24,351 bases of DNA from Haplomitrium mnioides. Lineage: Eukaryota > Marchantiophyta > Haplomitriopsida > Calobryales. Below, in pieces: positions 9,280 to 18,237 of this stretch; positions within the stretch are counted from its first letter, which is position 1, and each line of letters opens with the position of its first letter. The notes under the pieces were generated by a model. The model did not search any database, was not told the origin of the DNA, and saw nothing but the letters and a program-made list of their open reading frames with translations. The stretch covers positions 1-24,351 of the forward strand of contig JBNGIS010018039.1 of assembly GCA_049999725.1 (NCBI GenBank). Direction: 5' to 3'. A program made the translations under genes and the position numbers.

Positions 9280-11310
9280 CAATCAGTTGTTGTCTCTTTC
9301 ATCTTAAACACTCAGAGGATGTGTTTTGGTAACCTTTGTTTGCAAATCTTGTTTTTTTTTCTCGAAATAGATTTTCCTTTTTTCAAATTGCCTAAAGTTT
9401 ATTTTTAATAAAAAAAAAAAAATTTCGTTTCAACAAATTCAAACATTTGTCTAAGATGACTTGAATATTTTTGACACCTCAACTTGTGTCTTGAAGTTAC
9501 AAGTATCAACATATGTTTTACTGAACTACTTTTATGTACTTCGTGATTTGTGATAATGTAGTCAAATATAATTGCCAATTGTTTTTTCACTGTGATCAAC
9601 AAATGAAAAAAAGATCAAAACTTGCAAACCATCGAAGAAAATACTATGTCGATGGTCAAAAGTACTTGGGAATTGTCATTGATGGAATGGATCAGAAAAA
9701 AAACTACTATTCCACATTAGCCATCACCACTTAAAAACATTGATAAAGATTGTTTGGTGGGTGTGCATGTTGTTGGTGCTTTAACACTCAACCGTGCTCT
9801 TTCTTCAAGGGTCTTCTTGACATACAAAAACTTGAGAAGCAATTCTAATTTGAAAGTTACTATGCTCAACAAAATATAATATGACTTTGAAGGCCCGCTG
9901 CCTCCAACTTTTGATCTTTAGTTAGACAACGAGAGAATAGGAATTCTATCTTGTTTGGATATCTTAGACTCTTTATTGCCAAGAAATGTTTTTTGAAAAA
10001 TCAAGGTGGGATTTCTCATGGTTGGCCATACTCATGATCAAATCGATCAAATGTTCAGTTGATTCTCAAAACGCTTCAAAACGTGTCAAAGCTTTCACAA
10101 TTACGAGTCTTAGCAAGCGCTTTAATTATCCTATAATCCTAAACTTCAGGTGACTCTTTTGTTGGAAACTTAGGATTTCAAAATGTTTATGCAGCAACAT
10201 CCTTCTCTGGTTCAAAAGATGCATTATATTACTTTTAAGCAACAATTCAAATTTCAGTTAAGTGATTCCAAAGCAAAGATTTGGAGCAAACAGTTTTCAA
10301 GAGATGAATTTTGGCTACCTGTGGATGGTATTTGTCAATTCAAGTGCCTACCTGAAGTGAACAAAGAAATTTTTAGTTCAATGTTAATTCTTCTCAAGGT
10401 ATATTCTGAAATCAAACAATCTCAAAAGGAAGAAAGAGAAGTGGATGCCGAGAAAGTGGTATTTTCAATAAGAGACAACATAAGGGAGAACTGCTACAAG
10501 TTCTTTATAGATTCAGATAGTCAATGGTGGAATGAATTTTTTCTTGCCCAACAAGGGATTGCCGTCTACATCCTTGAAAAAAAAGATGACAACTCGAAGC
10601 AAAATTTACCTTTCCACCTTCATAATAGTCAAATACTTGTAATGATTTTCAAAATGTTTGTTTAGATTCTCAACTTCATGCTGAACAAACAGAAGAAGAT
10701 ACTCCGGTATAGCAAATACTTTCTACATGTCGAGCAATCTATGATGGAGCACCTAGGCCACAAGAAGGGACTCTTTCGCACAACACTCGATACGAGCATA
10801 AATTTGGCAATCTACATGAGATAAAAGCTAGAATGTTTGTTTGTGTTGTTGCGTCTCTAGATCCAAAGAGCAGGTTGTTTTGGGTTGCCAAAGTTCTCAA
10901 AGTTTTGTCATTTGATGAGGAAGATCCTCCAAACCCGAAACGAGTACAAGTTCAATGGTTTGCTTGTTTGGCTGAAGATGCATTTTTTGGACAATACTTC
11001 CTAAAAAATAGCAACAACAAAAGGGAAACGCAAATCCAAGTTACATATTGATGTACTTGATGTGACACAAATCACGATTGTGTCTTTCGATTTTCTTCTT
11101 ACAAAAAAAAAAACCAATTGAGAGAACCACTCTAGCTACCATTAGGAAAATCTATTTGAGTACAAAATACAAAAAGCCCTCAATCTTGAAATGTTTCAAA
11201 GAGATTCAATTAGTGTCATTAACACTAAGACAGATCAAGCAAAAGTTGATGAATCTTTTGAAGTTGAATCTAAAGAAGTCGAGACCAATGACTAAAGTCA
11301 ATCAAGAATT

Positions 11311-11890
11311 TTATTCTATATTTTGTATTTGCAATTATGGTGTAATTTAAGATGATTATTTTCAAAAGTACTTGAAAATCTTTTTTAGCAACTTGTTGGA
11401 TTTTTTTGCCAACTTGAACTTGTGACTGTAAAACATTCCAAGTTGAATGTTATTCTCTGTAAATGAAACTTAAATTTATAGTTAACGTTTTTTTTGCTTT
11501 TTAGAAATATTATCTTCTTCAAAATGTAAGTATTTTGTTTTCAACTTTATTGTTTTCTAGAAGAGTTTAGGGTTATTATCTCGGTAAAGCATCTACCCAA
11601 ATTGACTAATTTTTTCTTTCTTTTTAAGACTTTATTGTAAAAATTAAAAGCTTTAGCGGTGTTTGACTCAGATAAAGAGCTTTGTACCTTTTTTTACTTT
11701 TAGATTTCGAATTAGAAATTAAAATCTTTTGCGTGGATAGATTTTTTTGCAAAAAATAGAACGTTTGCAATCTATATCCTCGGTTGTAGAAGTGTGAACC
11801 CTATGCCTATATAGACTTTTATTTGCAAGCAAAACGTACAACGTACATTTCTACGGAACCTAAACCTAGGTTCTTTTCAATCTTTGTTGT
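11311..11890. other. AT-rich non-coding stretch
   Basis: Long T runs and no supported coding frame. It may include the 3' untranslated remnant of the relict gene. A further variant of the CTAT...ATAGACT phrase occurs near 11800 (ccctatgcctatatagac). Confidence 0.4.
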
Positions 11891-12046
11891 GGAATGTTCA
11901 AATGGTGAGTTTGGATTCCTATGCGCGCATAGACTTTGGGGTGGAGTGTTCACATGTTGAGCTTGGATTTCTAAACGCGCAGAGACTTTGAGGTGGAGTG
12001 TTCACATGTTGAGCTTGGATTCCTATAGGCGCATAGACTTTGGGGT
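11891..12046. repeat. Tandem repeat, 3 x 52 bp
   Basis: Units start at 11891, 11943 and 11995. Each is 52 bp and runs from 'ggagtgttcacatgttgag' through 'ctttggggt'. Each unit carries one copy or variant of the palindrome CTATGCGCGCATAG. Copy 1 (11919-11932) is the perfect form; copies 2 and 3 are mutated. A minus-strand frame of 89 codons (11919-12188) is a by-product and is not called. Confidence 0.9.
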
Positions 12047-12459
12047 GGAAGTCTACGCCTTCCACAAGTTCTACTTCTCCTATACAACCCTTAAGCATTT
12101 TCATATAAAGACTACCAATTACCACTTTATTTATACACAAGTCATAGACTCTTTTGTAGAGTTTGAGACCTTTATTTGGTTGAATCAAGTCTAAAACTTG
12201 CAGATGTTTTTTGTTTACAATCTTAATTCAATAGCTACTGCCCTTTTGATTCTAAACTATGATATGTTTTTGTATATGCTTCGTTGAGCTATGAAATATT
12301 TCTAAATGCTGTAACCTTTTTGAAAGCCCACGTTCACTTTTGATTACATGGATTTGCAACTACAAGTTAAAGTTTCCTTCTTTCTTGATGTTTAAAATAA
12401 ATCTCCTAAATCCGTACAATGTTTTTTTTTCTTTGTTTTTGTGTTTACCATTGCATACT
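12047..12459. other. AT-rich non-coding flank of element B/C
   Basis: No supported gene. The composition matches 24056-24351, consistent with one host stretch split by the insertion. Confidence 0.45.
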
Positions 12460-12464
12460 CATTT
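12460..12464. repeat. Left target-site duplication (CATTT) of element B/C
   Basis: It directly precedes TGTCAG of the 5' LTR and matches CATTC after the 3' LTR at four of five positions. Five-bp duplications are usual for Ty3/gypsy integrase. Confidence 0.65.
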
Positions 12465-12608
12465 TGTCAGCCGGTGTGCTTTGGAGCACTCAACCAAAAT
12501 TCACAAAATTAGAAGCATCAGCGACACAATACTCCTTAGCAAGTGTGAGGGCCTCTTAGGAGCTACAGATTACCCTCAAACAGCTACTAAAAGCAAGGCG
12601 TATGAGTC

Positions 12609-13124
12609 TTGGGAGGGAAACAAGATCATGGCGGAGGAGATGAGGAGGGGACCAAGATCGCCAGCCAGAGGAGGGGCCACCTTTCAAAATTTGAAGCAGT
12701 CCAGCGAGAATCTGTGGGTCTCAAGAGGATGCTAGGATCGGAGCCTGGGGAGAAGGAAGAGAGCAAGCACCTATGGCGAAGCGATCGTAGGAGGAAGAAG
12801 AATGAATCCACAACAACGAAATCCGACGGCACTCCAAAGGAAGTCAGATCGCAGGGGTCTTGCAGCGGCCACAAATCCGGAAGCAAGGATCAAGAGCTGA
12901 AAGGAGGAGGTGAGATCGTCACAAGGGCGAGCAAGGCCATGGAAGAGGGACGCCTGGATTCCGCAAGTAGAAGCGAGCCTTGCAAGGGCCGATCCAACGC
13001 TCCATTCGAGTTTGTGAGTCCTGGAGGAAGAGTGGAGTCTCCGGAAGGTCCCGCGAGATTCCACGGAGACGTGGCATCTTTGGAGCACTTCGCGGGATCC
13101 ACAGATGACGTGGCAGCATCATGA
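12609..13124 (+). other. Open frame in U3 of LTR B (171 codons), low-confidence coding
   Basis: The frame gives a basic, Lys/Arg/Ser/Glu-rich sequence without recognisable domains. The same frame is largely open in LTR C (20401-20754), and spaced residues also match LTR A. A short basic accessory protein is possible, but purine-rich DNA with few TA steps gives the same appearance. Confidence 0.2.
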
Positions 13125-13254
13125 GGCATGTGATTTTGTGGAAAGGCGCCTCCCTAAGTAGAGAGCCCACTTAGCGGGGTTCCGATTCGTCTTACGACGT
13201 GGGGACCCCGATTAAGAGGGATCCGCGAGGAAACCAACATGGAACCAAGGAGAG

Positions 13255-13465
13255 GGGCTCGAAGCAGCGACATATCGAGGGTCTAGCCGAAGGAAAATGG
13301 AGAAGTGCCGAAAGGATGATACATCGGAGATCCAAGCGGAGGAGGAGAGGGGAAGCCGAAAGGGCGACCTAGTGCAGATCCGTCAACAGGAAACACAGAG
13401 GAGAGTCGAAAGGGGGACAAATCACCTAGCGGGCTGAATAAGAGCGAGTGAAGGCAAAAAGGCGA
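13255..13465 (+). repeat. U3 minisatellite of LTR B, part before the LINE
   Basis: Units such as 'gccgaaaggatgatacatcg', 'ggagatccaagcgga' and 'gccgaaagggcgacctag' repeat with a spacing of about 50 bp. The block continues after the LINE insertion at 14245-14520. Confidence 0.55.
13459..13465. repeat. Left target-site duplication of the LINE fragment
   Basis: AAGGCGA here and AAGGCAA at 14238-14244 flank the insertion, with one mismatch. LTR C, without the insertion, has a single related stretch (gcaaaaatgcgacttgtc), which supports the insertion model. Confidence 0.6.
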
Positions 13466-14080
13466 GCAGATCAACTAAAGAGGCCACTTTAATGTGGCTT
13501 ATTGTCCAAAGAGGTGTGCAAGTAGGGAGTTTAAAAAAAAAAGACAGAAAAGCCTGGCTATGAGATTGATGCAAGATGTGTCTGCTGCAAGGAGGATTCT
13601 ATGGAAGACATCATTCACTGTTTCTGGCTTTGCCCTAGGATCAGCACTATCTGGAAATGGGCAGGGAATATCATTAACAGATTAGTGTTTGATGTTTGGG
13701 GGAACTCCAAAAGGTGGAAACCAACATGGCAGCAATGCATCCTAGGTGACAAAACTCCAAAGGCCATGGCCATAGCTAAAGAGATCTGGTCCCTTCTAAG
13801 AGGAATTGTACTGTACTCTATATGGCTCTCTAGGAATGTTGCAATGTTCGAGAAGTCGTACATGGATATGTACAGTTTAAAGAAGAAAATCTGGAGGAGG
13901 TTGGTCGAGTATGGAAGGAAAGTTGGCACGATGCCTATAGAAACTGGAGGAAGGCTCAAAGTGAAGCAAAGAGAGAAAAATTTCTGGAAACCTTTGACAG
14001 AACCTGGGGTGCTAGGCATTTTCTCTATATCCGTGATGAAGACAATGTTTACTGGAATCTGGATGTTAGTAGTAATCTAG
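13466..14080 (+). pseudogene. LINE ORF2 C-terminal zf-RVT domain, truncated
   Basis: This is the tail of a LINE reverse-transcriptase polyprotein. The zinc-binding signature typical of plant L1 elements is visible: CVCC followed by EDIIHCFWLCP and then ISTIWKW (about 13575-13645). Upstream, TLMWLIVQRGVQVGSL is readable in another frame (13486-13530), so a frameshift lies in the A-rich run near 13530. Downstream the frame gives KEIWSLLRGIVLYSIWLSRN and a basic C-terminal part to the stop at 14078-14080. The endonuclease and RT catalytic domains are absent. This copy could not move by itself. Confidence 0.85.
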
Positions 14081-14192
14081 ATTGAGGGTATTGGCCTGCT
14101 GTGGTTTACTAGGCTTGATCCCGAAAGGGATTGATGGGTTGCTGTTTTTGCCGCTCAGCCTGATTGCTGGCCGGGGTTGTTTCTTTGATGCT

Positions 14193-14220
14193 TGAAAGTT
14201 AATAAAGTTGTTAACTTTCA
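14193..14220 (+). terminator. 3'-terminal hairpin of the LINE, overlapping AATAAA
   Basis: TGAAAGTTAA and TTAACTTTCA are perfect 10-bp arms around the loop TAAAGTTG. The polyadenylation signal AATAAA (14201-14206) overlaps the arm and loop. Only three bases (GTC) separate the hairpin from the poly(A). It may be a 3' end recognised by the LINE RT or part of 3' processing; this is inference. Confidence 0.65.
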
Positions 14221-14237
14221 GTCAAAAAAAAAAAAAA

Positions 14238-14244
14238 CAAGGCA
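14238..14244. repeat. Right target-site duplication of the LINE fragment
   Basis: AAGGCAA, directly after the poly(A) and one C, matches AAGGCGA at 13459-13465. Confidence 0.6.
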
Positions 14245-14520
14245 ACTTGTTAGCGATCCGGTTCAAACGATGCGAGTCAGTGGTGAAATGGTGACCTATC
14301 GCAAACCGTCCAACGGGAAGAAGGCTGAGCCAGAATGGCGATATGGCGCCTATCCAGTGGGGAGAAGCAAGAGGTACAGTGAAAAGACGATATATTGGCG
14401 AATCAGCGAGCAAGATGAGGGTGGCCGGAAAATGAAGCTAACGTCGGTGCGACTGACGGAGGAGCCAACGTCGCCAAAAGGGTGATTCAACGCTGATTCG
14501 GCATCACAAGAGTAAAAGTT
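14245..14520 (+). repeat. U3 minisatellite of LTR B, part after the LINE
   Basis: This continues the repeat block interrupted by the LINE, with phrases such as 'tggcgatatggcgcc' and 'agacgatatattggcg'. It aligns with 21130-21420 of LTR C. Confidence 0.5.
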
Positions 14521-14790
14521 CAATGGGGTGTGGCCGGCATCTGAAAGTTTGAAAAGGGCGAACGGTCCAAAAAGACCTTATAGTTCTTATATCGAGCTTT
14601 CCGAAAGGTTAGCAAAGATACCCTCGAGCGCGCGCATGGTTCTTACTTCGAAGGTACATCGAAATGGCGACATCGGCACAGTTCTTATTCGGCGAGGGGG
14701 GTAAGTCCGCATCGGCTCTTCGAACGACGCGGCGCGTTGGGGAGCTAGTTAAGGTTTCCGAAGGTCAACTTCGGAAGAAGGGTCCGCGTG

Positions 14791-15094
14791 ACAGTCCCCC
14801 TACCCCTTTGCGGGGCGGCATCGGGCGGCGGCCTTCGGACGACTTGACGCCTTGGGAAGCACCCAGAGGGTTCCGAGGGTCAACCTCAGAAGGAAGTCAG
14901 CCGACGGTCCGCCTACCCCCTTGCGGGGCGGTGTCAAACGGCACCTTTCGGAGGACGTGGCGACTCTAGAGACCCCGAAGCAACTCACGGGACATGCGGC
15001 GCAAGGAGAAGAGTTCATCCGACCTCGAGCAGCGTACGGATCAACTGCGGAAGGAGCGGTCAACGCGACGGTCAGCCTACCCCATTGCGGGGCG
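14791..15094 (+). repeat. Three GC-rich hairpin repeats in U3 of LTR B
   Basis: Copies start near 14791, 14903 and 15067. Each has the CC..CCTACCCC...TTGCGGGGCGG core, followed by a TCGGACGG-like stretch; the second and third lead into a GACGTGG box. They correspond one to one with those in LTRs A and C. Confidence 0.7.
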
Positions 15095-15466
15095 GCGTCG
15101 GACGGCGGTGCAGTGGACGACGTGGTGCGAGGAGAAGAAAGAGGGATCTACGAGGGAATCTGTGGGGATTCTGTAGACTATGTTCCATGGGGCACTTCGG
15201 AACTCAGTTCCGAAGAGCCTCTTTGGACTTGGTTATGCGAGAATCTACGAAATCTCTTCACGTAAGATTCCTCAGAGCTCCCCATAAAATTACTGTTGTA
15301 CTTGTCTTTCTCGATCAACTGAAGGGACACGCGACTCGATTTCCCTTCCCGCTGTAACTGGACTAACTGACGAGGGAGCCACGCGTCGTATACTCTCACT
15401 TCGAGCTCAACGACCATAACGACTATTCATCGGATCGGGGCTCGCGGAGGCAGCGCACGATGGGGG

Positions 15467-15473
15467 TATACAT
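15467..15473 (+). promoter_or_regulatory. Probable TATA box of LTR B
   Basis: TATACAT after a G run, in the same place and context as TATATAT in LTR A and TATACAT in LTR C. Confidence 0.55.
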
Positions 15474-15488
15474 CGAGGGCATTAGATT

Positions 15489-15842
15489 ATGTTTAGGTTG
15501 ATGCACAGGCAATCTCAGGGCGCGAGGCGACTGCATGCGAAGGGGAGTCGCAACGAGGGCTGGACTGAGAATTCACTGAGAAGACCACGTGAAGCAAGGG
15601 TACTCACTCAAGGGGAACTGGGGGATTTAGAGGAGGACTGGAGGGGCACCCAGGATTGCAGAGTGAGGAGCTCTGGATGCTCGAGCAATTCAGATGACCT
15701 CATCCTTGCAGACGGACCAGGGCGGAGGGTTACTGATACGGGGTCTCGATTGGATTCTGGCCGGCTAAGACTTCGAGAGAGGCCACCATGGAAGGACTTG
15801 GGGTCGTCTTTGCATTCTCTGTGTAGGAGCATCATGATCTGA
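15489..15842 (+). other. Open frame in R/U5 of LTR B (117 codons), low-confidence
   Basis: It starts just after the TATA box and would lie at the 5' end of the element transcript. The same frame is open in LTR C (22466-22777), and the second block of C also has it open (22805-23014), sharing CRVRSSGC. In LTR A the corresponding frame is cut by a stop after VENR. No domain is recognised. It may be an upstream leader frame rather than a protein-coding gene. Confidence 0.2.
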
Positions 15843-16147
15843 GGACAAGGAAATTGCAACGAGAAGCGACTGGAGTGGGAATTCAGTGAGGAACTACGTG
15901 AAGCATGGGTCCTCACTCAAGGGGGACCGGGAGATTTAGAAGAGGACTGAAGAGGCGCCGAGGATTGCAGAGTGAGGAGCTCTGGATTCTCGGGCAATCC
16001 AAGTGACCTCATCCTTGCAGGCGGAGGGTGACTGATACGATAGTTTGAAGGGATTCTGCCCAGTTATGACTTCGGAAGAGGCCGCCAAGTGAGGAGCTTG
16101 GGGTTGTCTCTGCCATTCCTTGTGTGTGAGTATCAACCCATAGTGTT
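15542..16147 (+). repeat. 306-bp tandem duplication in R/U5 of LTR B
   Basis: Two copies begin with 'gcaacgag' at 15550 and 15856. They share 'gaattca(c/g)tgag', 'gattgcagagtgaggagctc', 'tgacctcatccttgcag' and 'cttggggt(c/t)gtct'. LTR C has the same pair with a 310-bp offset; LTR A and LTR D have one copy. Confidence 0.85.
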
Positions 16148-16474
16148 CGGAGTACACTCTGGTGTGTTTCTTCAAGTGGAGCTGAGAGGGGGGAGGGGGG
16201 TTGTGCTAGTGCTTGCGCACTGCGCGGGATGACCCGTCGAGGCTTGAGGGTGGAGTGGACTACCTACAGTTGGTAAAGCTGTCTTCCAGAGGTGGAAGTC
16301 AAAGAAACTCTCTTCCTAGCCTGAGGAAGTAAAAGCAGGGCTTCTCGCGAGAGTAGTAACTGACAAGGGGCCATCTCAGAAAAGAACCTGAAAGCCCGTA
16401 AATAGTCCTCCCCTGCAACCAAAGCGGGACCTGAAAAGGTTAAGGCTCGGGACATGGGAGCGACATAAATTTTT

Positions 16475-16493
16475 TGGCGCTAGTAGGAGGGCC
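16475..16493 (+). promoter_or_regulatory. Primer-binding site of element B/C
   Basis: TGGCGCTAGTAGGAGGGCC begins 9 bp after the 5' LTR end (16465), behind a T run. It starts with the TGG expected opposite a tRNA CCA end and matches the site of element D. I did not identify the tRNA. Confidence 0.75.
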
Positions 16494-16622
16494 AAAGGTT
16501 TGAAAAACCTGAGACCAACCCAACCCAGAAAGACCACTTTGTGCACAAGAGACTCAAGTCAGCTTGGAAGAAAGCCACTTCCTAGAAACAGAGCAACTGG
16601 AGGTTGAGTCTGTTAAAGAAGA

Positions 16623-16922
16623 GTGGCGGACAGAAGGGATTGTTGGGTGGAAGTGGTAGTGGCCAGTGGAGGGATGGCCAACCTAGTACCACCTTCTGGG
16701 CTTCAAGGAAGATTCAAATATAGGTCCTCCAAGGGACGCCCGAAGGATGACCCAGAAGCATGGTTGGACGACCTTGAAAATACTGCAGCAACGAATGGAG
16801 AAGCCCATGTTAAGATTGGACTCCTACCTGTAGTCTTGAAGGGAGAAGCCCAACCTCAGTACAAGGATCTATTGGAAGGGGGGTGTAGTTTCCGTCAATC
16901 AAATAGAATTATCTACCTATGA
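16623..16922 (+). pseudogene. gag stub of element B/C
   Basis: A short N-terminal Gag remnant. GLQGRFKYRSSKGRPKDDPE, then AWLDDLENTAATNGEAHVKI and LKGEAQPQYKDLLEGG, align with the gag of element D. After LLEGG the similarity ends, and the frame closes at 16922. The rest of gag, any zinc knuckle and the protease are missing, and RT-proximal sequence begins about 130 bp later. A single internal deletion of more than 1 kb is the simplest explanation. Confidence 0.75.
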
Positions 16923-17073
16923 TGGAACGAAGCATCAGTAGGATGGGTCTGCGGAAGAACGGACCAGAGCTGAGGACACTAGGATCCAGAAGGGGGACGA
17001 ATCCAAAGTACCTCATCGGATCTAGGAAACGGACACGGGGAGGTCCGTAGAAGCTCCTCGGGAGGAAGAAGGA

Positions 17074-18237
17074 GTGAGATTGGCTACCCTAATACCAGCA
17101 TGGGACAGTAGGGAAAGGAATGAGATGGGGGTGGTAAGGGATGCCCAACACAAGCAGCTGGTGGTCCGAGAGGGACACACTTTCCACATCGGATCCCAAT
17201 TGCCCAAGGAAGTAGAGCAGACCCTCACCCAACTCCTACACAATTACAGGGACACCTTTGCCTGGAGTCACATGGATTTGAAGGGAGTCCGCAGGGAATT
17301 GGAGGAGCATAGGATTGATCTAGAGCCCACAACAATCCCAATGCGCCAACGACAATATCGGATGAACCCCCGATTCTCACTGCTGGTAAAGGAGGAGATA
17401 GACAAGCTCCTGGAGGCAGACTTCATATATCTTGTCCTCAACAACAAGTGGGTGTCTCCTCTAGTTGTGGTACCCAAGAAGGTGGGACAAGATGGGGCAA
17501 AGAAAATCCGTGTCAGCCAAGATTTCTGAAAATTGAATGAGGCCACAAAGAAAGATCACTACTTATTGCCTTTCACAGATGGAGTGCTGGACTTAGTGGC
17601 AGGGCAGGAGGTATACAATTTTCTGGATGGGTACTCTGGGTACAACCAGATCTGGATCCAAGAGGAGGATCAGCTCAAAATAGCATTCACCACGGAATGG
17701 GGGGTGTTTGCTTTCAGAAGGATGCCTTTTGGCTTGTGCAATGCACCAAGGACTTTTCAGAGGATGATGATGAACATCTTCCACGACTACCTCAGAAAGT
17801 TCTTGGAGGTGTTTATCGACGATTTCGTGGTGTATGGCAAGCTGGAGGACCACGAGCAGGATGTGAGGCTCACTCTTCAGAGGTGCAAAGAAACTAGGTT
17901 GAGGCTGCACCCAGGAAAATGTTTCTTTGGAGTGAAGGAGGGGATTCTCCTCGGACACTGAATTTCCAACAGAGACATTGAGGTGGATCATGAGAAGATC
18001 ACCAACTAGATGAATGTAGACTTCCCTACTAGTTTGAAGGAGGTGCAAGGCTTTCTGAGGTGTGTTGGTTACTATCGACGATTCATCAACGAATTCGCCT
18101 CAGTGGCCATGCCCCTCACTCAAATGACCAAAGGGGGTAGCACATTTGAGGCCACTTCTGAAAGACTGGAAAGTTTCAAGGAATTAAAAAAGAGGTTGGC
18201 CAGTGCCCTTGTGTTAGTCCCTCCTAGTTGGGGAAGG
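17074..18237 (+). pseudogene. Ty3/gypsy reverse transcriptase (element B/C), stops in frame
   Basis: This is the RT domain of pol, which copies element RNA to cDNA. In one frame: LLEADFIYLV and KWVSPLVVVPKK, KIRVSQDF, then a TGA stop at 17527, KLNEATKKDHY, FLDGYSGYNQIWIQEEDQLK, FRRMPFGLCNAPRTFQRMM, and the catalytic FIDD box (17809-17826). A second TGA lies at 17959 and a TAG at 18007, with the connection domain after it (EVQGFLRCVGYYRRFINEFA). The sequence stays in frame across all three stops, so they are point mutations. Two fit CGA-to-TGA changes, as expected from deamination of methylated cytosine. The upstream part (17074-17270) is the usual leader before RT; no protease is seen. Confidence 0.9.

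Larger units (their letters stand above)
8135..11310 (+). pseudogene. Relict DUF7869/'IDGMDQ'-type transposase-like gene
   Basis: Scattered frames in one order resemble a large eukaryotic protein family with a DUF7869-type RNase H-like domain, often found in transposon-like genes; its function is not established. Pieces visible: a Cys motif CQSSCLSLCKTDFLKTVRE (about 8215-8270); FTKHWRTHFPNKKIPKRNRF (about 8670-8730); IVIDGMDQKK (about 9670-9705); a degraded LDNERIG (about 9925); VGFLMVGHTHDQIDQMFS (about 10005-10060); an FWLPVDGI segment (10306-10335); and LFWVAKVLKV...VQVQWF (10833-10970), which looks like the tail module. Several stops (for example at 9890, 9927, 9990) and at least three frame changes break it. 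The gap 8800-9560, starting at a GTAACA donor-like site, may be introns. The family name comes from motif memory; the pseudogene status is clear. Confidence 0.6.
13466..14237 (+). mobile_element. 5'-truncated LINE (non-LTR retrotransposon) inserted in LTR B
   Basis: This 772-bp segment is absent from the matching place in LTR C. It encodes the C-terminal zinc-binding region of a plant L1-type ORF2, followed by a 3' UTR, AATAAA and 13 As (14224-14236), and it is flanked by a short target duplication. 5' truncation is the normal outcome of target-primed reverse transcription. It shows that the LINE arrived after element B/C. Confidence 0.9.
12465..16465 (+). mobile_element. 5' LTR (B) of the full-length element
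   Basis: It begins TGTCAG and ends GAGCGACA. It aligns with the 3' LTR (20138-24050) along its length with two large differences. A LINE fragment is inserted at 13466-14237, and about 650 bp of U5 present in LTR C (about 23290-23938) is missing at about 16350. LTR C also has some 35-40 bp near 21620-21660 that B lacks. Confidence 0.9.

Noticed and set aside
11891-12046. Possible CRISPR-like array
   Set aside because: The 52-bp units are directly abutting with no spacers, and the context is eukaryotic.
11919-12188. 89-codon minus-strand frame
   Set aside because: It is produced by the 52-bp tandem repeat and has no other support.
12626-13170. Several overlapping minus-strand frames in U3 of LTR B
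   Set aside because: Purine-rich DNA with few TA steps leaves many frames open on both strands; no domain is seen.
15608-15916. 102-codon minus-strand frame, with similar ones at 22543-22770 and 22852-23157
   Set aside because: Antisense shadows of the repeated R/U5 block; conservation simply follows the LTR.
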